From Chlamydiota bacterium (lineage in GTDB: Bacteria; Auribacterota; Tritonobacteria; UBA1439), in NCBI GenBank assembly GCA_012729785.1, contig JAAYCL010000038.1, forward strand, positions 1 to 64,000: a stretch of DNA of 64,000 bases. Direction: 5' to 3'. The notes beneath the pieces were generated by a model. It did no database searches. It worked only from the letters and a program-made list of their open reading frames with translations, and was not told where the DNA came from. How positions within the stretch are numbered: the first letter of the stretch is position 1; each line of letters begins with the position of its first letter. Made by a program: the position numbers and the translations under genes. This document shows positions 18,995 through 26,506 of this stretch, piece after piece.

Positions 18995-19270
18995 CGGCAG
19001 ATCGCAGGGCGTCCCACATCCCTCTACTGTATGGTACTCCTCCACCGCCCAGAATGCAAGAGATTTTTGTGGACATTTTCCGCCTATCCGCATATCCCGG
19101 CGAGCGCGCCGCCGCGCGCATCTTTTCGGGCGCCGGCTTCACGCAACTTGCCGCGGCGGTTGCGATTGCGCGGGAATTCCCGCCCCGCCGCGCGGGCGGG
19201 AATGGCCGTGCATCAGGCTGGACGCTGGGGGGGGGTGGTGCGTACGGCGTCCGCAAAGGAAGGGGCCGGA
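18995..19270. repeat. Degenerate intergenic repeat, copy B
   Basis: It shares blocks with 20780-20985: GATCGCRGG then CGTCCCACATCCC, GTGGACATTTT, ATCCGCATATCCCGG, and GCGTAC followed by ATCTGC/GTCCGC and AAAGGAAG-GGCCGG. A partial third copy lies at about 16530-16600. Confidence 0.55.
19031..19059 (-). promoter_or_regulatory. Promoter of the 18936 gene, conserved with that of 20730
   Basis: Minus-strand TTGCAT (19059-19054) and TACCAT (19036-19031) are separated by 17 bases. The spacer matches the corresponding spacer at 20822-20838 in 14 of 17 positions, suggesting shared origin or shared control. Confidence 0.5.
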
Positions 19271-19607
19271 TCAAAGGGAGGAGCTTCGTTCTCATGGCGT
19301 CCCTCCTTCGGTGCGCGTTCTATTTCCGAGCATAGCCCGCGGCCGGGACTGAGTCAACAATGTTGCCCCGGGGGTGAAGAAGCGGAGAGGAGCTCCCATT
19401 TTCGTTGTTTCATCGCCTGGATTGCTTCGCCCGCGAAGACAGCGGGGGACGCGAGGTGAAGAGAGGGAAGAAGGCCGGGAGGGCGCCATCCCCCCCCCCG
19501 GGCGGGACGGAATGAGCGGGTGGATTCAGCGGGGGGGGCCGGCTTGTCTGACGCATCGCACTTGTCCGATCTTCCGACCTCTCCGAAAGGTGAAGAGTCA
19601 CAAAGAG

Positions 19608-19631
19608 GCCGGGAGGTCGCCCTCCCGGCCC
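19608..19631 (-). terminator. GC hairpin after the 19660 gene
   Basis: GGCCGGGAGG and CCTCCCGGCC flank a tetraloop-sized centre (TCGC on the plus strand), followed on the minus strand by TCTTTG. It lies about 30 bases past the stop codon at 19660. The T-run is weak. A closely similar hairpin follows the paralogous gene at 21027. Confidence 0.5.
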
Positions 19632-19659
19632 CTTGTACGGCGTTCCGATGCGCCGCCCG

Positions 19660-20730
19660 CTACTCGACGACGAGGGCCTTGCGGTCCACGAGGCCGAGGT
19701 ACTTGAGGTCGTCCACGCTGGTCGTCGTCGCCGGGTCCACCGCGCCGCCCTCGAGGTAGTACGTCCCGGCTGGGATGCCGTTGAACTGGAGGTTCTGGAG
19801 GACCGGGTAGTCGAAGACCTCGGGCAGGGCGATGGGCCCCGCGGCGAGGCCGAGGTACGGCGTCACGGCCGGGACGAACCCCGCGCCCCGCTGGTAGTAG
19901 AGCGCCGAGCCGTCCGGCCGGATGACCCTGACGAACGGGTAGCACGGCGTGGATGACGCGGTCACGTTCGCCGTGACGTTGATGATGTCGGTCTGGCGGA
20001 ACGACTTCTTGTCGGGCCTCAGGTCCACCGGCAGCGACCCGATTTCGAAGGCGAAGTTGATGGGATCGAACTCATAGCAGGCCTCGACAAGATAGAAGAG
20101 CGGACTCCACGGATCGGAGCCCATAAAGTTCAACTCGTGCCCCGTGCCGAGTAAGTCGGCGGGCGGCGTGTTCAGCCATTCCCAGTATTGGAACCCGCTT
20201 CCGATGGACGAGGCCGGATCGTCGTTGAATTGCGCGGAGACCTGGAGCCAGTAGATCTCGCCCGCGGTCTGCGCCCACGGATATACCATCGCCTGGTAAC
20301 TGAAGATGTGGTGATAGACGCCCCCCGCGTACACCGTCCCCGCGTACGCCTCGTTGCAGTCGGCGAGGGGGACGCTGGCCTCGTTGAAGCCGCCGCCGGG
20401 CTTCGAGTCCAGGGGGTCGAAGGCGTCGTTCAGGTACTGGTTCAACGTGAAGCCGTTCGGCCGGAGCCCCGTCGGAGGGCTCACCGGGCCGGGGGTGCCG
20501 TTCTCGTACCCTTCGTACTCGCCCCACCACCTGATTACGTTGATCGGCTGGCCGTCCGGGCACCTCCAATCGTCCGCGGAAACGTAGCTGGTTCCCCCGT
20601 CGAAGCACACCTGCGACATCCAGCCGTCCGGGCAGGTCATATCCACCGGCTGCCTCCAGCCCCCCGCCGCCGCGGCGCCGGCCACCGCGAGCGCGCACAA
20701 CGCGACAGCGAACATCGGCGTCCTACTCAT
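19660..20730 (-). CDS. Secreted protein of unknown function, paralog of 21027-22055
   Basis: A 356-residue exported protein with signal peptide MFAVALCALAVAGAAAAG. Aromatic-rich patches DDWRCPDGQPINVIRWWGEY and IYWLQVSAQF resemble a beta-sandwich family common in planctomycete-like secreted proteins. The C-terminal about 130 residues (LRPDKKSFRQTD ... GIPAGTYYLEGGAVDP ... ALVVE) match the shared C-terminal module. Start 20730 is preferred over 20736 because AAGGAGG is then nine rather than three bases away. Two DAxx/DDW segments suggest ligand binding, but no catalytic site was identified. Confidence 0.75.
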   Translation of the reverse strand: MSRTPMFAVALCALAVAGAAAAGGWRQPVDMTCPDGWMSQVCFDGGTSYVSADDWRCPDGQPINVIRWWGEYEGYENGTPGPVSPPTGLRPNGFTLNQYLNDAFDPLDSKPGGGFNEASVPLADCNEAYAGTVYAGGVYHHIFSYQAMVYPWAQTAGEIYWLQVSAQFNDDPASSIGSGFQYWEWLNTPPADLLGTGHELNFMGSDPWSPLFYLVEACYEFDPINFAFEIGSLPVDLRPDKKSFRQTDIINVTANVTASSTPCYPFVRVIRPDGSALYYQRGAGFVPAVTPYLGLAAGPIALPEVFDYPVLQNLQFNGIPAGTYYLEGGAVDPATTTSVDDLKYLGLVDRKALVVE

Positions 20731-20779
20731 AGGCATTCCCCTCCTTTTGTGTCCCCGGGCCGCCCGTCGCGCCGCCCCG

Positions 20780-20985
20780 AGGCGGATCGCGGGTCGTCCC
20801 ACATCCCACGGCTTCAAGGAACTCTTCAACCGCCCCGAAGGCAAGCGGCTTCCGCGTGGACATTTTTGCCACATCCGCATATCCCGGTGCGCGCCCCGTT
20901 CGGCGGGTGAGAATACCAGCCCATCTATTTGGGCGCGATCGCGTTGCGTACAACATCTGCAAAGGAAGAGGCCGGGAGGTCGCCC
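20780..20985. repeat. Degenerate intergenic repeat, copy C
   Basis: Partner of 18995-19270, in the same orientation. It begins about 50 bases upstream of the 20730 start and ends in a GC hairpin past the stop of the next gene, so it spans one gene's promoter and its neighbour's terminator. Confidence 0.55.
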
Positions 20986-21001
20986 CCCCGGCCCCTTCGC
21001 C
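20976..21001 (-). terminator. GC hairpin after the 21027 gene
   Basis: GGCCGGGAGG pairs with a CC-rich arm ending CCCGGCC, followed on the minus strand by TCTTCCTTTG. Same layout as the hairpin after the paralogous gene at 19660. Confidence 0.45.
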
Positions 21002-21026
21002 ATGCGACCTTCGTCCGCGCGGCGCG

Positions 21027-22055
21027 CTACTCGATGACGAGCGGCGTGCTGTCGACGATGCCGATGTACTGCAGGTCGTTGATGTCCGTCGTCACCGGAT
21101 CCACCGCGCCACCCTCGAGACGGTACGTCCCCTTGGGCATATTTTCGAATCGCGCGTTGGGCAGGATCGAGTAGTCGTCGATCTTCGGCAGCGCGATCGG
21201 CCCCGCCTCGATGCCGAGGTACGGCGCCACGGACGGCACGAACCCGGAGGCCTGGGTCAGGTAGAGCACCGATTTATTGGGCTGGACTATCCTGACGAAC
21301 GGCCAGCACGGCGTGGCGGTCGCCGCCACGTCGGCCGTGACGCTGATCGAGTCGCTCTGCCGGAACGTCGGTTTGTTCGCCGCCAGCCCAACCGGCATCG
21401 TCCCGATCTCGAAGGCAAAGTTGTTCTTCTCCGACGGGTCGTCGATCCATATGGGGTTCCACGTGATTCCATCGGCGGAGTCGTGCCCCGTGCCGAGGAA
21501 GTCGCCCGGCGGCGTGCTCATCCAGCCCCAGTGCGCATACCCGTCGAGATCCCATTCGATCGGTCTTGAGTATTTCGCCTGCACGCTGAGCCAGTAGACG
21601 CTGCCCTTCGTCTGCGTCCACGGCTGCGCCAGTGTGGCCTGGTAGGAGAAGACGTGCCGGGAGAACCCGCCCTCTATCGCGGCCATCCCGACGTGCGTCT
21701 GCCTGCACTGGGCGCGGGGCACCTCGACCGTCTTGAGGAGCGTTCCCGGCTGCCCGTTGTTGTCGGCGTACTGCCTCAGGATGAACGCGGTCGGCTGAAA
21801 CCCCGGCGGGGCGACCACGCCCGGCATCCCATCTGCATAGGGATGGTAGTTCCCCCACCACTTCACGGCGACGATCGGCTGGCCGTCCGTGCACTTCCAA
21901 TCGTCTGCGACCCTGGTGCCGCCGTTTGGATCCACCAGCGAGGGCCATTCGAATGAATTCGTCATAGCCACCGGTTGAATCACGCTCCCCGCCATGGCGG
22001 AGGCGCACATCGCGAGCGCCGCCGCCGCCACCGCACAGATCACCACCCTATTCAT
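21027..22055 (-). CDS. Secreted protein of unknown function, paralog of 19660-20730
   Basis: A 342-residue exported protein with signal peptide VVICAVAAAALAMCASAMAG and a GGGGGAGG ribosome site supporting the ATG at 22055. It shares domain order and motifs with 19660-20730: ADDWKCTDGQPIVAVKWWGNY, VYWLSVQAKYS, FAFEIGTMPVGL, then the C-terminal module (FRQSDSISVTADV ... MPKGTYRLEGGAVDP ... PLVIE). The pair is an older tandem duplication. No Thr-Pro linker is present in either, so the module can be attached directly. Function unknown. Confidence 0.75.
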   Translation of the reverse strand: MNRVVICAVAAAALAMCASAMAGSVIQPVAMTNSFEWPSLVDPNGGTRVADDWKCTDGQPIVAVKWWGNYHPYADGMPGVVAPPGFQPTAFILRQYADNNGQPGTLLKTVEVPRAQCRQTHVGMAAIEGGFSRHVFSYQATLAQPWTQTKGSVYWLSVQAKYSRPIEWDLDGYAHWGWMSTPPGDFLGTGHDSADGITWNPIWIDDPSEKNNFAFEIGTMPVGLAANKPTFRQSDSISVTADVAATATPCWPFVRIVQPNKSVLYLTQASGFVPSVAPYLGIEAGPIALPKIDDYSILPNARFENMPKGTYRLEGGAVDPVTTDINDLQYIGIVDSTPLVIE

Positions 22056-22401
22056 TCCGCACCTCCCCCAATCCGTTTGTACGCCTCTCCCAGCTTTACT
22101 GTCCATGCGCCTCCTCTATCTGAACCGCCGTAGCGGAACGCGCGAAGCCTGTGAATCACACTACCCGTTCCCCCCCGAGAAAAGCAAGAGTTATCTTTCT
22201 CAAAACGATTGGATCGAAAAGGTTACCTTTTACTTTGCCCCTGTCCCGCCCGCCAACGGGCGAACAGCGAGCCGTCGAGCGGCTGCGTCCATGCGGGCGC
22301 AGGGGCGCGTCTTTGCCGGCCGGCGGAACTAGCATGACAAGGGCGCCGCGATGCTGAAAGAGGGGGTGCGCGGCGGCCTCGTTCAGGTGTATACTCTCCC
22401 C
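22056..22401. other. Divergent intergenic region with palindrome
   Basis: About 345 bases between divergent genes. It contains a perfect 7-1-7 palindrome (AAAAGGT-T-ACCTTTT, 22217-22231) in an AT-rich patch, a plausible operator, and the -10 element of the lipoprotein gene at its right end. No gene seen. Confidence 0.5.
22390..22395 (+). promoter_or_regulatory. -10 element implying a leaderless transcript
   Basis: TATACT ends six bases before the GTG at 22402, so transcription should start at or next to the start codon. No ribosome site is present and no good -35 was found. Confidence 0.45.
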
Positions 22402-23412
22402 GTGAAACACGCATTCCCGCCCCTCGCCGCCGCCGCGCTCGCCCTCGACGTCCTCGCCGGGTGCGCCGCCCCGAAGGTCTGGATCACCGTCGTCCCCCGC
22501 TTCGACTCCCGGGCCATCTCTACCGTGGCCGTCCTGCCGTTCGAGAACCGCTCCGACGACCCGGACGCCGGGAAGGTCGCCGCGGAGAAGCTCGCCCGCC
22601 TCCTCGATCAGCGAAGCGCCTGGAGGGTGATCACCTGGCGCGACCTCGGCCCCGACGCCGCGGACGACCTCTTCCCGGGCGGGAAACTCGACTTCGCGCG
22701 CGCCACAGCCCTCGCGCGGGCGCACGGGGCGGACGCCGTCCTCACCGGCGCGGTCCTCCAGTACGGATCCGACCAGTCGCACGAGGTCCGGCTCGCCAAC
22801 GTCCCGTTCCACGACGTGAGCGCGCTGCAGGGGGGCCAGGCGTTCGACGACGAGCCGATCGACTGGTACCAGCTGGACGCGGCGGCCGAGTTCTCCGTCG
22901 CCCTCCTCGACGCCGCCGACGGGCGGGCGCTCTGGACCGACTCGCGGACCGGCACCGCGTCCGACCGCGGCGCGCCGCCGCGCCTGACCGGCGCGGAACT
23001 GCTCGACCGGGCGGCGGACGCCGCCGCGCGGAAGCTTCTCCTCGGCTTCGTCCCCCACCGGGAAAGCGTCCAGCTCCCGCCGGGCTGCCTCGTGACCTGC
23101 GCCGACTTCATCGACCACCCGGTCGACATCCGCTCCCGGTTCACGACCGGAGACCCCGCGCTCTACGCCGTCCTCGAGCTGGGGAGCATCTTCGCGGGCA
23201 AGGAGATCGTCCTCTCGCTGCGAAAGCCCTCCGCGAACTCGCTCGTGCGGGAGCACCGCTTCGTTTGGGACGATGCGCAGGAGAGCCGCGCCTTCAGGCA
23301 GGAGACCGCGGCGCTCGCCGACGAGGCCGGGTACGGGCGCTACCGCGTCGCCTGCGCGGTCGAGGGGCGGGAGATCGCCCGCGCCGACTTCACCCTGGAA
23401 CCCGCGCCGTAG
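22402..23412 (+). CDS. Lipoprotein with GNA1162/CsgG-like N-terminal fold
   Basis: A 336-residue probable lipoprotein. The GTG at 22402 gives a compact signal sequence ending LDVLAGCAAP with a lipobox cysteine; earlier in-frame starts would spoil it. The segment AISTVAVLPFENRSDDPDAGKVAAEKLA plus HGADAVLTGAVLQY is the pattern of lipoproteins that assemble outer-membrane-associated complexes (CsgG/GNA1162-like). The C-terminal part is beta-rich (PVDIRSRFTTGDPALYAVLELG) and reminiscent of sugar- or ligand-binding sandwiches. It may be translated from a leaderless mRNA. The role is otherwise unknown. Confidence 0.7.
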   Translation: MKHAFPPLAAAALALDVLAGCAAPKVWITVVPRFDSRAISTVAVLPFENRSDDPDAGKVAAEKLARLLDQRSAWRVITWRDLGPDAADDLFPGGKLDFARATALARAHGADAVLTGAVLQYGSDQSHEVRLANVPFHDVSALQGGQAFDDEPIDWYQLDAAAEFSVALLDAADGRALWTDSRTGTASDRGAPPRLTGAELLDRAADAAARKLLLGFVPHRESVQLPPGCLVTCADFIDHPVDIRSRFTTGDPALYAVLELGSIFAGKEIVLSLRKPSANSLVREHRFVWDDAQESRAFRQETAALADEAGYGRYRVACAVEGREIARADFTLEPAP

Positions 23413-23447
23413 CGCCTCCGCCTCCCGAGAATACCGAGAATACCGTG

Positions 23448-23477
23448 TTGCCCGACCGCGCCCCGTTGTGGTATTCT
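23448..23477 (+). promoter_or_regulatory. Sigma-70 promoter of the NTase/PRTase operon
   Basis: TTGCCC (23448-23453) and TATTCT (23472-23477) with an 18-base spacer, 48 bases before the ATG at 23525. Confidence 0.55.
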
Positions 23478-23524
23478 CCGGCAGAGGGTTGCGGGGTTCA
23501 CGCCCACCCGATCGGAGAAAGACG

Positions 23525-24532
23525 ATGAGCGACCGATTCGACCAGGTGATGCAGCAGTACCTCCTCCCGATGGAGAAGCTCTCCTACGGGCCCGTCGACT
23601 CCACCTACTTCCTCCACAAGAAAGGCGGCCTCGTCTACTGCGAGGGGTACGCTCATCCCCCGGACGGTTTCTACGGCGCCCTGATCAAATACCCGGACCC
23701 GAAGGGGCATATCGACATCTTCGGCAGGAAATTCAACTGGACGCACCGTCGCTACGAAAACGGGGAGCTGGTCATCATCCCCGGCGACGAGCAGGTCCGA
23801 CGGATGATCGAGATCTACCCGGAGCTCGCGTCGCGCCCCCCCCTGCCGCTCTTCGCCGACCATTTCTGCCACTTCCTCTTCAGCGAGATGCAGGGGTTCT
23901 TCGACAGCAGGCGCTCGCTGGAGCTCCTCTGCAGGGAGAACCAGCGGCTCCGCGAGGTCGTCGACTCCCTGCACGAGCTTCTCGGGGTGCCGCGCGAGCG
24001 GATCGGCTGTTCGGGCTCGCTCGCCTACGGCTACTACGAGGAGCCGCTCGAGGACGTCGACGCGACCTTCTTCGGGACCGTCGAGCAGAACTTCGACGTG
24101 GTGCTCCGCATCGCGGAGCTTCTGAAGCGCGAACCGGAGCGGGAGGTCAGGGAGCTCGGCAAGTCGTGGCCGCTGCGCTTCAAGCACATGGGCACCCTGG
24201 TCTGCCCCTTCTTCCGGTACGCGGACCCGGCGGAGATCCCGTACCTGAACTGCACGATGGAGCTCCTCGCCCCGTCGGTCTCGATCACCGGCACGGTCGC
24301 CGACGGCCGCCACACCCCGTACCTCCCCGCCGTCTTGCCGTTGGAGGACGTCAGGGCCGACGGGAAGGCGCGCCTCCCGATCGAGGTCGTGATCTACGAC
24401 GGGGCCCAGCGCGGCGAGTATCTCAAGGGCGACCGCGTCTGGGTGAAGGGCCGGCTCGTGAAGGTCGCTCGGGGCGGGCGCGCGCACGAGGCGGCGCTGG
24501 TCACGAAGCCCGAGGAGATCGGGAAGCGGTAG
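23525..24532 (+). CDS. Nucleotidyltransferase-fold protein of unknown function
   Basis: A 335-residue cytoplasmic protein with a GGAG ribosome site. Residues 164-179 read GS, eleven residues, then DVD, the classical motif of the polymerase-beta-type nucleotidyltransferase superfamily. A third acidic residue could be D292 in VVIYDG. The N-terminal about 100 residues (YCEGYAHPPDGFYGALIKYPDP) and the overall layout recall archaeal NTase-domain proteins of unknown function. The C terminus (GDRVWVKGRLVKV) looks like a small beta-barrel. It is followed 19 bases later by a phosphoribosyltransferase-fold gene, so the two probably act together, perhaps on a nucleotide or RNA. Substrate unknown. Confidence 0.65.
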   Translation: MSDRFDQVMQQYLLPMEKLSYGPVDSTYFLHKKGGLVYCEGYAHPPDGFYGALIKYPDPKGHIDIFGRKFNWTHRRYENGELVIIPGDEQVRRMIEIYPELASRPPLPLFADHFCHFLFSEMQGFFDSRRSLELLCRENQRLREVVDSLHELLGVPRERIGCSGSLAYGYYEEPLEDVDATFFGTVEQNFDVVLRIAELLKREPEREVRELGKSWPLRFKHMGTLVCPFFRYADPAEIPYLNCTMELLAPSVSITGTVADGRHTPYLPAVLPLEDVRADGKARLPIEVVIYDGAQRGEYLKGDRVWVKGRLVKVARGGRAHEAALVTKPEEIGKR

Positions 24533-24551
24533 GCGCCCGCAGGGGAGAGAC

Positions 24552-25664
24552 GTGGAATACCTCGCGCTTGCGCGAAAGAGCCGCCAGGCCGCGGTCTACG
24601 AGCTCAAGGGGGAGTACGGCGACAGCCTCACGCGCTACATCGCCTCGACCCCCCAGAGCCGCCTCCTGCTCAACAGCCCCGAGATCGTCGGCGTCCGCTA
24701 CACCGACCTCCTCGAGGACGCGGTCGTCGCGGTGCTGGCCAACCTCCCCGCGGCCTCCTCGCTCCGCCGGCTCGATCCGCGCACGATCGGCGTCATCCAC
24801 TTCCTCCGCGGGAGCCTGAACTTCGGCATGCGGCGCGCCCTCGCGCGCGCCTACGGCTTCAACGTCCACTGCTCCTCCTTCATCACCTCGCAGCGCGAGC
24901 GCGACGCCTACGGGCGCTGGTTCATCAAGGACAACCAGTACCGGAAGATCGCCATCCCCCCCCACGCCACCCTCTTCTTCGCCGATGTCATCGCGACCGG
25001 CGTCACGATCTCAAACGGGCTGGAGATCATCGTCCAGCTCGCCAAGAACAGCGGCGCCCCCATCCGGCAGATCGTCTTCTTCACCATCGGCTGCCACAAG
25101 CTCGAGAAGCTCCTCAGGGAGTACAGCCGCCGGCTGAAGGAGATCTTCCCCGGCTACGAGCGCACCGTCGCCGTGTACCTCGAGGGGAAGTTCCACCTCG
25201 CCGACTCGAAGACCGCGGTGCGTATCAAGCTCCAGGGGACCGACCTGATGCGGCACCCGGCCATCCTCGCGCCGGAGTTCGAGCTCGCGCAGTACGAACG
25301 CCTCTCCTCCGCGCTCGAGCGGTGCGTGGTCTACGACGCGGGGACCCGCGCCTTCGACGCCGACGACTACCTGCGGAAGCTCGAGGCGTACTGGGAGGAG
25401 GTGCGCCGTCAGGCGGGGAAGGGCTGGACGCTCGAGGAGGCGCTCCGGGAGCGGTGGCCCGAGGAGGAGTACCGGCTGCCGTACGACCGGTTCAGGGCGG
25501 CGAAGACGGCGCAGTGGCGCGGCGTCGGGGACGCGTTCCTCAGGAGACTGCACGGCGCCTTCAAGGCCCGCTGGACGAAAGGGTTCGCGCACCGGGCGGG
25601 AACGCCGAAGGCGCTCGCCGAGCTCTGCTCCCTCCGCCTCAGAGAGATCGCCCGAGCCCGCTGA
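24552..25664 (+). CDS. Phosphoribosyltransferase-fold protein of unknown function
   Basis: A 370-residue cytoplasmic protein starting at GTG (ribosome site GGGGAGAG). Residues 141-155 (LFFADVIATGVTISN) fit the PRPP-binding loop of type I phosphoribosyltransferases, with hydrophobic strands either side (IGVIHFLRGSLNFG upstream, IRQIVFFTIGC downstream). The C-terminal about 120 residues are helical and basic and match no known hood domain I recognise. It sits 19 bases after the nucleotidyltransferase-fold gene, and its last 26 bases overlap the end of aroE on the other strand. Function unknown. Confidence 0.65.
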   Translation: MEYLALARKSRQAAVYELKGEYGDSLTRYIASTPQSRLLLNSPEIVGVRYTDLLEDAVVAVLANLPAASSLRRLDPRTIGVIHFLRGSLNFGMRRALARAYGFNVHCSSFITSQRERDAYGRWFIKDNQYRKIAIPPHATLFFADVIATGVTISNGLEIIVQLAKNSGAPIRQIVFFTIGCHKLEKLLREYSRRLKEIFPGYERTVAVYLEGKFHLADSKTAVRIKLQGTDLMRHPAILAPEFELAQYERLSSALERCVVYDAGTRAFDADDYLRKLEAYWEEVRRQAGKGWTLEEALRERWPEEEYRLPYDRFRAAKTAQWRGVGDAFLRRLHGAFKARWTKGFAHRAGTPKALAELCSLRLREIARAR

Positions 25665-26493
25665 GCAGCGCCTCCCGCATCTCGTCGACCGGCGCCTCCA
25701 CCCCCAGCCAGACCCGCTCCTGCTCCGCCGCCTGCCAGAGCAGCATCTCCGTCCCGGGGATCGCGACCGCCCCGGCCGCGCGGGCGTCGGCGAGGAGGCG
25801 CGTCTCGATCGGATTGTAGACGATCTCCAGCACGGAGAGGCCCGGCCTCAGGAACTCCCGCCGGATGGGGCTCTCCCCCGTCTTCGGATGCATCCCGACC
25901 GATGTCGCGTTGACGAGGATGCCGGCGGAGGCGACCGCCTCCGCGAGCGCCGGGCCGGCGGCGGGGATGACGGCGATCCTCCGTTCGGCGCCGCACGCCC
26001 GCGCGAGGTCGTCGCGCAGCCGCTCCGCGCGCGCCGGCGTCCGGTTCGCGATCGCGACGGAGGCCGCCCCGCCGCGCAGGAGCCCCCAGCAGATCGCCCG
26101 CGCCGCGCCGCCCGCGCCCAGGATCACCGCCCGGGCGCCCGCCACGGCGACCTTCGCCTCCGCGAGCGCGCGCAGCGCCCCCGGCGCGTCGGTGTTGCAC
26201 GCCGCCAGGCCCCCGTCCTCGCCGACCGTGACGGTGTTCGCCGCGCCGATCGCGGCGGCGTCCGGCGCGACCGTCGCACAGCGGGCGAGGACCGCGCACT
26301 TGTGCGGGATGGTGACGGCGAGGCCGCGGAGCCCCGACGCGGGCAGCGCGCGGATGAACGCGTCGAGGCCGTCCGGGGGGACGGGGATCGACTCGAACCG
26401 GCAGGGGAGCCCCAGCGCCCTGAACGAGGCGTTGTGGACGGCCGGCGACATCGAGTGGCCGAGCGGCCATCCTATGACGGCGTAGCGTCTCAT
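25639..26493 (-). CDS. aroE: Shikimate dehydrogenase
   Basis: A 284-residue enzyme reducing 3-dehydroshikimate to shikimate with NADPH in aromatic amino acid synthesis. It has the substrate motif GHSMSPAVHN, the catalytic lysine in TIPHK, NTDAPG, the nucleotide loop GAGGAARA, the cofactor motif NRTPARAERL and the NATSVGM motif. Length is normal. It starts 13 bases after the aroA stop on the same strand, so the two form an operon. The 3' end overlaps the convergent PRTase-fold gene by 26 bases. No good ribosome site is visible, so it may depend on coupling with aroA. Confidence 0.95.
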   Translation of the reverse strand: MRRYAVIGWPLGHSMSPAVHNASFRALGLPCRFESIPVPPDGLDAFIRALPASGLRGLAVTIPHKCAVLARCATVAPDAAAIGAANTVTVGEDGGLAACNTDAPGALRALAEAKVAVAGARAVILGAGGAARAICWGLLRGGAASVAIANRTPARAERLRDDLARACGAERRIAVIPAAGPALAEAVASAGILVNATSVGMHPKTGESPIRREFLRPGLSVLEIVYNPIETRLLADARAAGAVAIPGTEMLLWQAAEQERVWLGVEAPVDEMREALLSGLGRSL

Positions 26494-26506
26494 CGGCGTA
26501 CGGAGG

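Larger units (their letters stand above)
18937..19659. other. Intergenic region with promoter, hairpins and repeated segments
   Basis: About 720 bases without a credible gene. It holds the promoter of the coupled secreted-protein/protease pair, a segment (about 18995-19270) that partly repeats at 20780-20985, and a GC hairpin at 19608-19631 just past the stop of the next gene. A stretch near 19402-19460 (GATTGCTTCG and later GCGAGG) resembles common dispersed intergenic repeats. Confidence 0.6.
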
